From an uncultured Clostridia bacterium (GTDB lineage Bacteria > Bacillota > Clostridia > Christensenellales > UBA1242), in assembly GCA_937893125.1 (NCBI GenBank), contig CALBHW010000026.1:1-30810 (forward strand): a stretch of DNA of 30,810 nt. Direction: 5' to 3'. Each line of letters opens with the position of its first letter. Position 1 is the stretch's first letter. Positions 6,623 to 16,000 of this stretch are shown piece by piece. The translations under genes were made by a program, and so were the position numbers. Below the pieces are notes generated by a model. That model made no database searches. It worked only from the letters and a program-made list of their open reading frames with translations, and was not told the DNA's origin.

Positions 6623-8455
6623 TTACAATTTCGCAGGCGAAACTTGCCACAACAAACTCGTTGTATAATTTCCAGCAACATATTCCTTTTGGGGCTCTAA
6701 GGAGAGTAAAAAGCCTTCGAGCGCTTGCCAAGAAACAATCTCATCACCATTCCCAGTGTAGACTAAAAGTGGCGTGTCAGTTAAAATTTTACTATCCTCG
6801 CCATCCTTAAAAATTAGCGAATCTTCAAGCATTTCGTCGCCATTTTTTAAAGGAGATAAAATGTAAGCATACAAATACCATTCACCTTTTGTTGCGCGGG
6901 AATCCGTTATTTCAAGCCCAAAATCGCTTTGACGATAGATAATACTTGTGCTTGACGGAGATGTAAAAGCATAAAAATTTAGGTCATCAATTTTTGTTAT
7001 TGTGACCGAGCCGTCGACGGCAAAATTTAGTGTTTTTGTTAAAAAATTTTTATTTGTTGATACCGTGACTGTCGTTCCAACATCCAACGCACTTTCAAGT
7101 GGCACATCAAATGCTCCGTTTTCATCCGCCACCGCGGTCAAATTTTCGTCGCCGTAACTAATTTTCATATTTGCTTCGCTTTCCGCATTGCCCATTATAG
7201 CCGTTGTAACGTCATTTATTGCGTTTACGTCAAGCGCCAAATCGCCCATACTTAATACTTTTGAAGTTATTAAATTTATTGATGTCGCCAAAAGCGGATA
7301 ACCTTTGTCGCCCAAAACAAGGTTGTTACTTATGCTTGTTATTTTTGAAGTCGTCATAAAAATATCAAGCGCGATTTCTTCTGCATAATCCGCTTTATAA
7401 ATTTCACTCGTTGGCGGATTATCAAAAGTCCCCGCACTTGAAAGCGGACTTTTTGCGACATTCCATAGTCGAAGCATTGTTGTCACAATTCTAAGGGCGT
7501 TGGGCGAAGATTCGCTCCCCGTTTGAAATTTAAAAATGTCGCCACCACGGTTATACAAAATGACACTTTTAGGCGAATTTATCCTAATATCTGCAGTTTG
7601 CCCGAAATACAAAAGTGGAGTGCTACTTATTGTTTCTGAATAAAGGTGAAAGGTGGAATTTTTACTCAAAATCAAAACTGACGAGCACTTAAACATAGGA
7701 ACGGAATTACTATCGATTTGAGTTGCAACAAAACTCGCGCTTTCTTCCACCAAAAACGACGACGCAATATGTGTCGAACTCCCCGACGCGTAAAAAAGTC
7801 CATTTTTTGTCACAATTGTGGTCGAAGAATTTTTCATAAACTTCATCACTGGCGATACATCAGTATAAAGTAAATATGTCAGTTCCGCCCTTATAGACAA
7901 GGTCGCATTTTCTTCAACTGTAAAAGACGCGCCCGTGTTCGTAAACCAAATAACCGCGTCACTTTGCGCGTAGGACTCAATTTTAACATTGCCCGAAAAT
8001 GTTAGACGGTTACCTTCGCAAAATTCTTGCGCGTTGGTGGATGAGCCGTTCTTTGAAATGGTTACATCGCAATTATAAACATAAGACATTCCGCTTTTAT
8101 TGTAAATAAATTGCGGGCCCGTATAAGTTATATTTTCAATATGTATGGCGGTGTTTGAGTTTCCGTCATAAACGCCAACGACACCGTAATAGTTCCGACC
8201 GCTCCATACGGCATTTTTGACCGTGACCGAAATGGAGTTTTTTGTGCTTGGGATGTAAAGCCCGTCTGTAAACGAAAGTGAGTTGTAATCTGTCACTTTG
8301 TGTCCGCCAAAATCAATTATTAAAAAACTTTTTGTTGGGTCTATTTTAAGACCGCCCGACAAAAACTCAATGTCCGCAGTAACTAAAATTTCGGACACCG
8401 AAGCATCCTCAATTGCCGTTTTAAGTTCCGCAAAAGTTGCCACCGATGTCGCCAT
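6623..8455 (-). CDS. Beta-helix (pectin-lyase-fold) surface-type protein
   Basis: About 610 residues. The N-terminal TFAELKTAIEDA followed by repeated short beta-strand and Asn/Ser/Thr-rich turns across roughly residues 15-330 is typical of right-handed parallel beta-helix proteins of the pectin-lyase fold; no catalytic residues of a lyase are recognisable. Around 430-500 there is a carboxypeptidase-regulatory or Ig-like stretch. The last 100 residues (EITDSRATKGEWYLYAY ... YTTSLLWQV) resemble a WxL-type wall-binding domain, a weaker call. There is no signal peptide. I place the start at 8455, where AAGGTGG precedes the ATG; the first ATG at 8479 has no binding site and overlaps a possible CATA-type -10 box. 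Likely a structural or adhesive protein. Confidence 0.7.
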   Translation of the reverse strand: MATSVATFAELKTAIEDASVSEILVTADIEFLSGGLKIDPTKSFLIIDFGGHKVTDYNSLSFTDGLYIPSTKNSISVTVKNAVWSGRNYYGVVGVYDGNSNTAIHIENITYTGPQFIYNKSGMSYVYNCDVTISKNGSSTNAQEFCEGNRLTFSGNVKIESYAQSDAVIWFTNTGASFTVEENATLSIRAELTYLLYTDVSPVMKFMKNSSTTIVTKNGLFYASGSSTHIASSFLVEESASFVATQIDSNSVPMFKCSSVLILSKNSTFHLYSETISSTPLLYFGQTADIRINSPKSVILYNRGGDIFKFQTGSESSPNALRIVTTMLRLWNVAKSPLSSAGTFDNPPTSEIYKADYAEEIALDIFMTTSKITSISNNLVLGDKGYPLLATSINLITSKVLSMGDLALDVNAINDVTTAIMGNAESEANMKISYGDENLTAVADENGAFDVPLESALDVGTTVTVSTNKNFLTKTLNFAVDGSVTITKIDDLNFYAFTSPSSTSIIYRQSDFGLEITDSRATKGEWYLYAYILSPLKNGDEMLEDSLIFKDGEDSKILTDTPLLVYTGNGDEIVSWQALEGFLLSLEPQKEYVAGNYTTSLLWQVSPAKL

Positions 8456-8570
8456 TTGCCACCTTAATCCTTTATTCATAATTATGAAATTTTGTTAATT
8501 TTGGTTAAAAAACGCGTTGTGTCTTTTTGGTTTATTCCCGCGAACAAACAAAAGACAAAATAAAAAACAT

Positions 8571-8599
8571 TTGACAGTGGTAATTTATTTTGTTATCAT
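8571..8599 (+). promoter_or_regulatory. Sigma-A promoter of the SHOCT membrane protein gene
   Basis: TTGACA at 8571-8576 and TATCAT at 8594-8599 are separated by exactly 17 bases. The ribosome binding site AAGGAG follows at 8614-8619. Confidence 0.85.
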
Positions 8600-8626
8600 G
8601 AATAAAAATAACTAAGGAGAACCTTT

Positions 8627-9172
8627 ATGAATAAAACAAAAAGAGCATTCCAACTCACCGCTTCCATTATTAGCATTGTAGTTTCCGCCATTCTTATTGT
8701 TGCGTTAATTTATATGATAAGCATTTTCAATCTTCTTGTTATCACGAACTCTGGGCTTAATGATGTGTATTTTTTTAGGTCAACACTTATTATGGGAATT
8801 GTCTTTTGCATTGCGATAATAATTATTTCTTCCCTTATTTGCACGAAGCCAAAAAATGGTAGCACCCACCGCGGACTTTGCATAACTGCACTCGTTTTAA
8901 ACGCAATTTTATTCTTGATGTTTGCTTCATCTGAAAGCCTTTTCGCGATTGCACCTGGCGTTTGTGTTGGCTTCTTTATTGCAGAACTTTGCATTAAAAA
9001 TACAGTCGAAACTCCAGCAGTTGCAGAGAACACTGAAAATAGCACCCCACAAGCAGAAACACCAAAAGTCGACGTTGATGCAAAAATCGAAAAGATTAAA
9101 GAACTAAACAAACAAGGTATTCTTTCTGACGAAGAAATGAAAAATCTTATTATGAATGAACTTAAAAAATAG
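8627..9172 (+). CDS. Four-helix membrane protein with C-terminal SHOCT domain
   Basis: A 181-residue protein. Hydrophobic segments at about 12-35, 52-75, 83-103 and 105-122 give four membrane helices. A linker rich in Glu, Thr and Pro leads to a C-terminal SHOCT domain (DAKIEKIKELNKQGILSDEE, then MKNLIMNELKK), a short helical-hairpin module that is thought to aid oligomerisation. The overall layout is common in Bacillota but has no defined function. It has its own consensus promoter and a terminator at 9207, so it is a single-gene transcript in the middle of the surface-protein block. Confidence 0.8.
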   Translation: MNKTKRAFQLTASIISIVVSAILIVALIYMISIFNLLVITNSGLNDVYFFRSTLIMGIVFCIAIIIISSLICTKPKNGSTHRGLCITALVLNAILFLMFASSESLFAIAPGVCVGFFIAELCIKNTVETPAVAENTENSTPQAETPKVDVDAKIEKIKELNKQGILSDEEMKNLIMNELKK

Positions 9173-9206
9173 TAAAATCCATTCAAAATAATAAAAATTT
9201 AATTAC

Positions 9207-9240
9207 AAAACAAGGTAAGTTCGCTTTACCTTGTTTTTTT
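9207..9240 (+). terminator. Rho-independent terminator of the SHOCT gene
   Basis: AAAACAAGGTAA (9207-9218) pairs with TTACCTTGTTTT (9226-9237) around a seven-base loop, followed by T. Confidence 0.85.
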
Positions 9241-9423
9241 ATTTTAACAACTAAACTTTTTGATAGTTTTCTAAAAAGTCAATTCTATAATAAATAAGCC
9301 CCAATGTGTTGTTAAATTTTATCTAACAAAAAGCCTTTTTATGACCGTTTTATTCCTTAAATTGTGATTTTACTTTTCAAAAAGTCATCAAAAATACATA
9401 TTTTTAACCAACCCAGCGTTTAA

Positions 9424-10275
9424 TTAGGATAATCTAATCACCGTGAGTGTTGCGCCTGGTCCACCGTTAGCAAGTAGTCGTTTTGCGTTTAGGACGACAG
9501 GAACAAGGGTTAAAACATTCCCTTCCGCGAGATTCATAACGTACTGTCCGCTTGATGTTGACGATTCGCTAAGCGGACGCGATGTTTGCTGGACCAATTT
9601 GCCGTCAATAGCAAGCGAAATTCCGTCTGTTCCGTCCGCTGACGACGCTCTGTTAACATAAAAGGTCACAAGATATGTGCCCGTCGCTGGAATTGTTACT
9701 CCATTAGTCGACAAAACAAGCCAATTTTTAGACATACCCCCCGACATCATAAGTGGAGTTCCAGTCGTTATATCTTGCCCCGCCATATGATAAATAGTTG
9801 CGTTTTGTCCCGTAAATGTCGGACCTTGCCCCGCAGGTCCAGTAGGTCCAGTTGCGCCCATAGGTCCAGTTGGCCCCATAGGTCCCGTAAGTCCAACTAG
9901 CCCAGGCTCGCCCTGTTCTCCACGTTCCCCTTGTTCTCCACGTTCGCCATGCGCCCCCTTTTCTCCTTGCGGTCCAGTGGGCCCCCTTTCACCTTGAATT
10001 CCTTGCGGACCTATTTCACCTTGCTCCCCGCGTTCTCCTTGCAATCCGCGCTCACCTTGTAATCCGCGTTCGCCTTGTGGGCCAGTAGGGCCTTGCAATC
10101 CTTGAAGTCCCGTATCACCCTTCTCGCCTTTCTCGCCCCTTTCCCCGCGTTCACCTTGCGGACCAGTGGGTCCCATAAGCCCCGCATTGCCATTTATTTT
10201 TTCAAAATTGTTGCTATTTTTATTTTCAAAACAAGGCATCCCGCCATTTAAATTTCCCACATTCTTGCAAATCAT
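9424..10275 (-). CDS. Collagen-like (BclA-type) Gly-X-Y repeat protein
   Basis: A 283-residue protein with three parts: a 28-residue N-terminus without signal peptide (MICKNVGNLNGGMPCF...), about 40 uninterrupted Gly-X-Y triplets (residues 29-148, rich in GPT, GPQ, GER and GEQ), and a C-terminal domain of about 135 residues (TFTGQNATIYHMAG ... TLTVIRLS) resembling the C1q/TNF-like trimerisation domain of Bacillus BclA. Such proteins form trimeric fibres on exosporia or cell surfaces. The absence of a leader fits assembly from the mother cell, but that is inference. The start is supported by AGGAG seven bases upstream. A sigma-A-like pair (GTGACA, 18 bases, TATTAT) precedes the gene. The repeats are codon-level repeats, not a CRISPR. 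Confidence 0.9.
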   Translation of the reverse strand: MICKNVGNLNGGMPCFENKNSNNFEKINGNAGLMGPTGPQGERGERGEKGEKGDTGLQGLQGPTGPQGERGLQGERGLQGERGEQGEIGPQGIQGERGPTGPQGEKGAHGERGEQGERGEQGEPGLVGLTGPMGPTGPMGATGPTGPAGQGPTFTGQNATIYHMAGQDITTGTPLMMSGGMSKNWLVLSTNGVTIPATGTYLVTFYVNRASSADGTDGISLAIDGKLVQQTSRPLSESSTSSGQYVMNLAEGNVLTLVPVVLNAKRLLANGGPGATLTVIRLS

Positions 10276-10352
10276 AAAAAATCTCCTACTTACATAATAT
10301 TTTCATTTCTTTAAAGTTGTCACTTTGAGCCTTTCTAAATTTTTAAAACAAA

Positions 10353-10381
10353 AAAACTCCTAGACAAATTCTAAGAGTTTT
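10353..10381 (-). terminator. Rho-independent terminator of ogt
   Basis: On the minus strand AAAACTCTTAG pairs with CTAGGAGTTTT and continues into T. The stem begins inside the ogt stop codon, a very compact arrangement. Confidence 0.8.
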
Positions 10382-10880
10382 AACTTTTATAAGGTATTTT
10401 TTCAAGGTCAAGTAGTGCTATTTTTTTCTCAATTCCGCCACCATAGCCCGTAAGTTTTCCGTCTTTTCCTAGCACCCTATGGCAAGGAATTATTATGCAA
10501 ATCGGATTCCAGCCCACCGCTCCGCCTACAGCTTGTGCAGACATCTTTTTGTTGTCAATTTTTTCAATCTCCCGCGCAATGTCTCCATAAGTAAGAGTTT
10601 CTCCGTAAGGAATTCTCTCCATAATTTTGTAAACTTTTTTCTTAAAATTGTTTAAATTTTGAACGCAATATTTAGGTGTAAAATCAGGATTTTTCCCCGA
10701 AAAATATATATCAAGCCACCTTTTTGTATCGTCAAAGATTTTCAAGTCACCTTTAACGTATTCCCCGACATTTTTTATGTCGTCATGAGAATTCCTAAAC
10801 CACAATCCCGTCAAAACTTCGCCGTCTGACCTCAAAATAATTTCACCAAGTGGTGATAAATATGAACAAATATATTCCAT
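10380..10880 (-). CDS. ogt: Methylated-DNA-protein-cysteine methyltransferase
   Basis: A 166-residue O6-alkylguanine-DNA alkyltransferase, which repairs O6-methylguanine by moving the methyl group to its own cysteine. The active-site block IIIPCHRVLG is intact, preceded by the DNA-binding helix region YGDIAREI...SAQAVGGAVGWNP and followed by GKLTGYGGGIEKK, as in the family. The N-terminal domain is short, as in Ogt-type enzymes without the AraC-like part of Ada. Ribosome binding site AAGGTG lies five bases before the ATG. It is transcribed alone, with a terminator overlapping its stop codon. Confidence 0.93.
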   Translation of the reverse strand: MEYICSYLSPLGEIILRSDGEVLTGLWFRNSHDDIKNVGEYVKGDLKIFDDTKRWLDIYFSGKNPDFTPKYCVQNLNNFKKKVYKIMERIPYGETLTYGDIAREIEKIDNKKMSAQAVGGAVGWNPICIIIPCHRVLGKDGKLTGYGGGIEKKIALLDLEKIPYKS

Positions 10881-11024
10881 TATTTCACCTTAAAAAGTCT
10901 ATCAATATACAATCAGTCTTTTAAAAAAATCTGATATTTATTTCCCTAAAAAAAATTTAGGCTAAAAGACCCTACATTTTTATTGTATAATCCTGATAAA
11001 TTTTGTGCAAGTGATTTTGAAAAA

Positions 11025-12152
11025 TTAAACGTTCTTTATTTTTTCCCAACTAAATTCGTTTCGTCCAAAATGTCCGTAACAAGCCGTATTTTTGTATATT
11101 GGACGCAACAAATCAAGTTCTTTTATTATATTTTCGGGGCTAAAATCAAAATTCTCTATTACAAAATCATAAATTTTATTACAATCGACCATTTCAGTCC
11201 CAAAAGTGTCGATATTTATAGATAGTGGACGTGAAAGTCCAATCCCGTACGCAACTTGCACTTCACATTTACGCGCAAGGTGGTGCGCAACAATATTTTT
11301 TGCCACAAAACGAGCATAATAGGCGCCCGACCTATCAACCTTTGTTGCGTTTTTGCTACTAAAACATCCACCGCCGACACGCCCAACTCCGCCATATGTA
11401 TCAACAACAATTTTACGCCCAACGCACCCCGAATCGCCAAACGACCCCCAAATTGTAAATTTCCCGCTTGGGTTAATGATATAATCAGTGTCGTCTAAAA
11501 ACTTCGAATATTTTTGAAGAACAATATCTATAACATCGCGCTTAATATCTTCCTTTATTTTTTGCAAGCTCAAACTTTTTGCGTGCGAAACGGAAATCAA
11601 AATCGTCCTAATCTTATAAGGCTTGTCCCCAATATACTCAACGCTAACTTGCGCTTTTGCGTCAGCAAAATAATCTGTGTTTTTTCTCCTAAAATCTTCA
11701 TAAACTCTCATAAGTGCGTGCGCAATGACAATTGGAAGTGGCATATATTCATCCGTTTCATCGGTTGCGTAGCCATAAACCATTCCTTGGTCGTTCGCAC
11801 AAAGAACGCTTTTTACAACCGCTTGATTGATATCGGGACTTTGCTCGCTAATTTCCTTTATTATAGTAAAATCATTTTTATATCCAATTTCTTTTAGAAT
11901 TTTTCTAGCGACTTCTTCATAATCAATCTTTGCCGAAGTTGTTGCTTCACCGTAAATAAACAATTTATCGTCTTTTATAGCGCATTCAACCGCCATTTGT
12001 GCGTTTTTATCTTGCCTTAGTGCTTCATCCAAAAAGGCGTCCGCGATTGTATCGCAAGTCTTATCTGGGTGCCCGATATTAACGCTTTCACTTGTTATAA
12101 TTGAATGTCCCCTTTTTAAAATTATTTCTCTTTTCATGTCGTTTTTCATCAT
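11025..12152 (-). CDS. metK: S-adenosylmethionine synthetase (divergent)
   Basis: A 375-residue methionine adenosyltransferase that makes SAM from methionine and ATP. Catalytic elements are present: GHPDK, GEATTSAKIDY, DQGMVYGYATDET, NPSGKF, GRKIVVDTYGG and NATKVDRSGAYYAR. Several usually invariant positions differ: the common GGPxGDAGLTGRK reads WGSFGDSGCVGRK, and HGGGAFSGKD reads VGGGCFSSKN. The charged catalytic residues are kept, so the enzyme is probably active but from a divergent branch. AAGGAA precedes the ATG at 12152. It is the second gene behind a SAM riboswitch (12657-12746), 13 bases after a small upstream gene, so SAM should shut off its own synthesis. Confidence 0.93.
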   Translation of the reverse strand: MMKNDMKREIILKRGHSIITSESVNIGHPDKTCDTIADAFLDEALRQDKNAQMAVECAIKDDKLFIYGEATTSAKIDYEEVARKILKEIGYKNDFTIIKEISEQSPDINQAVVKSVLCANDQGMVYGYATDETDEYMPLPIVIAHALMRVYEDFRRKNTDYFADAKAQVSVEYIGDKPYKIRTILISVSHAKSLSLQKIKEDIKRDVIDIVLQKYSKFLDDTDYIINPSGKFTIWGSFGDSGCVGRKIVVDTYGGVGRVGGGCFSSKNATKVDRSGAYYARFVAKNIVAHHLARKCEVQVAYGIGLSRPLSINIDTFGTEMVDCNKIYDFVIENFDFSPENIIKELDLLRPIYKNTACYGHFGRNEFSWEKIKNV

Positions 12153-12165
12153 TTTTTCGTTCCTT

Positions 12166-12435
12166 TTACCTTTCTTCTTTTATAAAATCTTTAAAATTTA
12201 TTTTGAGTGGTGCATTTGTCGCGCCAAAAAAACAGAGGCCTCCAACATAACCTATAACTAAGTTCTTGCCAATTCCCATAAGATTTCCGCAACAATCCTT
12301 TTCGGGGACAATTTCTCTATCTCCCCATGAACAATTATTAAGTTTTGCCCACCTTAAAAAATCTTTCTTTTGGTCGTCATCGACTTTAAACCAAATTTGC
12401 TCGTTTTCTTTTAGTAGCTTTTCTAAATTTTCCAT
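12166..12435 (-). CDS. Small hypothetical protein in the SAM-riboswitch operon
   Basis: An 89-residue soluble protein (MENLEKLLKENEQIWFKVDD...) with several aromatic residues, NCSW and DCCGN cysteines and a central glycine-rich stretch IGYVGG. I do not recognise a named family; small proteins of this look occur in clostridial genomes and their phages. The start at 12435 is chosen because AAAGGAG lies just upstream; a longer form from 12453 lacks a binding site. It lies between the riboswitch and metK, 13 bases before metK, so it is very likely cotranscribed and SAM-controlled. That context hints at a link to methionine or SAM metabolism but does not prove one. Confidence 0.7.
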   Translation of the reverse strand: MENLEKLLKENEQIWFKVDDDQKKDFLRWAKLNNCSWGDREIVPEKDCCGNLMGIGKNLVIGYVGGLCFFGATNAPLKINFKDFIKEER

Positions 12436-12574
12436 ATCTCTCCTTTTTTCCATAAGAGCATTTTGCTTAGATTAAAATTGCACTAAAATTTTAAAAAGAT
12501 GCTTTTCAAAATATTTTATATTTTTAAAAGATGTTTTTAGCGTGATTATCTTTTTAAAAATTATAATGAAATTA

Positions 12575-12601
12575 AAAATTCCACCAAAACGGTGGAATTT
12601 T
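12575..12601 (-). terminator. Second hairpin downstream of the SAM riboswitch
   Basis: On the minus strand AAAATTCCACC pairs with GGTGGAATTTT around GTTTT, followed by T and A. It lies after the riboswitch terminator and about 140 bases before the first gene, so transcripts must pass two hairpins. Confidence 0.65.
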
Positions 12602-12608
12602 GTGCAAA

Positions 12609-12637
12609 AGAAAAATCCCATCGTTACCGACGGGATT
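12609..12637 (-). terminator. Riboswitch-controlled terminator
   Basis: On the minus strand AATCCCGTCG pairs with CGATGGGATT (one G-T) around GTAA, then five T. Its 5' arm can instead pair with the 3' strand of riboswitch helix P1 (CCGATGGGAT), which gives the antiterminator expected for a SAM-off switch. Confidence 0.85.
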
Positions 12638-12656
12638 ACCCAAAAACAAAAAAGAG

Positions 12657-12746
12657 AGATCCCATCGGTCAGCCTTTAGCACCTTGCTACAAAAGCAGGT
12701 TGCTGTGTGGTCATAGGGGCTGTCCCTCACACACTCTTTATGGATA
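12657..12746 (-). promoter_or_regulatory. SAM-I (S-box) riboswitch
   Basis: The minus strand carries the S-box core in order: P1 strand ATCCAT, J1/2 AAAGAG, P2 TGTGTG with CACACA enclosing AGGGACAGCCCC and TATGA, then GCAACC, a P3 hairpin TGCT/AGCA, AAGGTGCTAA, and the closing P1 strand CGATGGGAT. The P1 3' strand is nearly identical to the 3' arm of the following terminator, so it can compete for the same partner. It controls the small gene and metK. The subclass is called from the core motif only. Confidence 0.9.
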
Positions 12747-12751
12747 ACACA

Positions 12752-12780
12752 AATATACAATATCTTTTAATCTATGTCAA
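12752..12780 (-). promoter_or_regulatory. Sigma-A promoter of the SAM-riboswitch/metK transcript
   Basis: On the minus strand TTGACA (12780-12775), 17 bases, TATATT (12757-12752); transcription would begin at the 5' end of the riboswitch. Confidence 0.88.
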
Positions 12781-13021
12781 CAAAAAAATCACTTTTTTTT
12801 GAAAAAATTTTTATTTTTTTCTTCAATTATATTTCAATTATTTATCATCTTTTTATATAAAAATTTTTAATATATTTTTTTTCTATATTTTTTGCCTATT
12901 TTTTCACCTTTTTAATGCTGTTTTAAAGTAGTGTAGCGCCTTTTTTTTGAAAAAAATATTTGTATTTTTAGAAGTATAAATTGGGATAAAAAATGTTAAA
13001 AATAAGGGGAAAACTAAGTGA
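12781..13021. other. T-rich intergenic region
   Basis: About 240 bases, extremely AT-rich, with long T runs on the plus strand (A runs on the minus strand). This lies upstream of the riboswitch promoter and could act as an UP-element-like A tract. No gene or hairpin is seen. Confidence 0.45.
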
Positions 13022-13060
13022 AAAAATATCCACATTTTGACTTAAAATGTGGATATTTTT
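13022..13060 (-). terminator. Strong terminator of the GLUG-repeat protein gene
   Basis: A perfect 17-bp stem: 13022-13038 pairs with 13044-13060 (core ATATCCACATTTT / AAAATGTGGATAT) around a five-base loop, with T at the minus-strand 3' end. Confidence 0.85.
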
Positions 13061-13071
13061 GTTTTATATAA

Positions 13072-16000
13072 TTATTCGCCTTCAACTGGTTCTGTTACTC
13101 TTGAAGTAGGAAGATAATCGTCGACCTTATCAAGTTGTGGGAAGCCACCTTTTGAGACATCCCAAACGCTTGGGTCGTCTGAACCAATGTTTTTGTAGAA
13201 AAGTTGATAACTTGTATCACCTGTTCCATTCAAATCACTTGTTGAAATGATTTTTCCGAAGTTATTAAGACCAACTGTACCTTCGGTTGTATAAATTCCG
13301 CCGACGACTTTTCCTTGTGTATATTTTGAACTCAAATCTGCACAAGTACTAAATCTAACTCCGCCGTCTTTGAAATTAACGACTGCATAGCAACCTTTGA
13401 TTTCGCTGTCTGAATTCATAAGAACTGCAGTAAACCCGCCAATTGTGCTAGCTTTCAAGTCAACGATGGAAGAAATACCGTCATAAGAACTGTCAGTGTA
13501 CACACCACTCAAAGTGCAAACCGTGTAGCAATCTCTGATTTTGCCTGGAACAATGCCTGCAAGTCCGCCAGCGACGAAACCAGTAATTGAAACTGACCTA
13601 CTTTGGCTACCGCTGTGGCTTTTTTCAATGATACCATTTGCATCACCAACAAGTCCACCAACGAAAGCGCCCTTCAAAGATGTAATGTATGAAACACATC
13701 CCGTAATTGAGAAATTATTTGTTGTCTTTCCGTCAAATCCGACAAGTCCGCCAACGATTGAAACGTTGCTAAGATTTGTGATTTTTGTGTTGTGATTTTC
13801 GACTGAGCAATCAATGTAACCCTTTTCAACGACACTACTTAAAATTGTTCCGCCGTTATTTGCCCCCGCAAGTCCGCCTGCGTAAACGCCATAATCACCT
13901 GTAACCTTAATTTGAGGTCCACTTGCATAGCCAAGATTTAAAAGACCAAAATTGTATCCGATAAGACCGCCGACTGAAATTATGTAATTTCTACCTGACG
14001 CGATTTCAGCACTCAAATTGCTGTAAACCCTTGAAATATGTCCTTCATTTATGCCAGCAATTCCGCCAACCGCAATGCTCTTTTGTCCAACAAAAACTTT
14101 TTGATCAGTATTTTCATTTGCGACGAATTTAATTCCGCTAGCGTCAATGTAGCTGATTGTGCTGTAATTTCTTCCAGCGACGCCACCGACACAATTTCCG
14201 TACAATTGGATGTTTTCAAGTGTGTTGTAAGAAAATTCTTCGCCTATTTTGTCAACGATAATGACAGTTCTGTTTTCGCCAACAAATCCACCAGCGATAA
14301 CAAAGTAACCATTTCTTGCGTCAACGTTTTTAACTGTGACATTCGAAATACAAGCAGATGATGGAATTGATGTAGAAACGCCAAAAAATCCGCCAAAGTT
14401 TTTGCCCGCCAAATCAACATTAAGTCCGTCAATTGTTACATCGTAAACCACATTGTCATTTGCAGTTCCTGCAAGAAGTCCAACATTTGAAACATTCCTT
14501 GTATCTACATATTCGTGGTCATATGTGATTGTTGCATTTACAAAGTCAAGCCTAGAGAATTTAGCATTTTGAGTTGTTGTAAACAATCCAACATTTATTG
14601 TTTCTTGTTCTTCTTGTGAAATGATGTTTACTATTTTAAGGTTTTTAATAATAACTCTTTCTTCTAGACCAGCCAAAATACCACTAAACGCAAACAATGG
14701 ATGATTTTCGTCGCCCCAAACCCAATCAAGTCCGCCGAAATCTATAACCCAATTGTCGCCTTCTTTTTGCCCACGAAGAACATATGCGCCTGTTGGATTC
14801 GCTTTAAGTTTGTTGTAAAGTTCTTCAGCAGTATCTATGACTTCGTCGCCCTTAATGTCGTCAATTCCGTCAAGATATGTCGAGCCAACTGCCGAACGGA
14901 TGTTGAGAAGTGGATAAGAAGAACTTACTTCCCAAACCGAGTCAAATGCCCAAAATCTCTTTTCATTTGTTGACATTTTTGAGTATGTTACGAAATTTTC
15001 TTTTGCCAAGTTGCCAAAAATTTCTTTTGTAAAGAATTTATTGTTGTTTTCGCTAATTTTTTCTTTGTCTTGTCTTGTTCTAGTTGAGCCGATGTTGCCG
15101 TTTGTCAATTTTGACAAGCCGTCCTCATTTTCACCACAATAATAGTAATTGCCCATAACTGAATTTGTGCCGTTTGTGCAAGAGTTGTCATAAACAATTC
15201 CGCCCATTTTTGAATAAGACATATCATCGACGCCGTTTGCAAGGAAACAGTAGCAGTCATAAATGTTTGCTGTTAATGTGTCTTTTTCTTCGTTCATTCC
15301 AACGATTCCGCCAAACAAACCTGTGCCGATTGAAATTTGGCCTTCACCGACACATCTAAAATAACTTTCGCTGACCACGCCACCGTAGTTGTAACCAGCA
15401 ACCCCGCCAAAAACTTGGTTGTGATTTAATGGTTCTTCGTCGTCATCAAAACCTTTGACAACAACTTTTCCTTCAAAACCGCATCTATCGATGTGTGCTT
15501 TTGTTGTATCCGCTTCGTTTCTTCCAACAATTCCGCCAACATAGCAAAGATTTGTTTTAGTTGAAGAAATAACGCCCGTGACTTCCGTCGTTTGAATTGT
15601 CCCCGCTTTGTTATATCCTACGACTGAACCAACATTTGCTCTATCCGCAACATTGATTGAAAGGCCTTTAATGTAAAGATTTTTGATAACCGCGTCTTTT
15701 TCAAGCGTAGAAATAAAACCAACCGATTCCATTCCAGTAGGAGCGGATTCATTTGTTATTGTGATGTTTGAAATTGTGTAGAAGTTACCATCAAACACAC
15801 CACTAAAAGATGAAATTGGTGTCCACGAAACATCGTCCGCGATTGGGAATATAATGTCTGCACCTAGTTTGTAACTCTTTGATGTCGTGTACTTGCTATC
15901 TTCTTTCCCAATTTGTGACAACGCGTCCGCGCTCGAAATTATGTAAGGATATTCTTCACTTCCGTCGCAAACAAGAACATTGACGACAAGTTCTGGATAA

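Noticed and set aside
8710..9186. 158-residue minus-strand ORF
   Set aside because: Antisense shadow of the SHOCT membrane protein gene, which has a promoter, binding site and terminator.
9840..10180. Dense short repeats resembling a CRISPR array or minisatellite
   Set aside because: They are the Gly-X-Y codon repeats of the collagen-like gene; period 9 and in-frame, with no spacers.
11514..11897. 127-residue plus-strand ORF
   Set aside because: Antisense to metK, whose family motifs are clear.
12572..12760. 62-residue minus-strand ORF
   Set aside because: It lies across the SAM riboswitch and its terminators, which explain the sequence.
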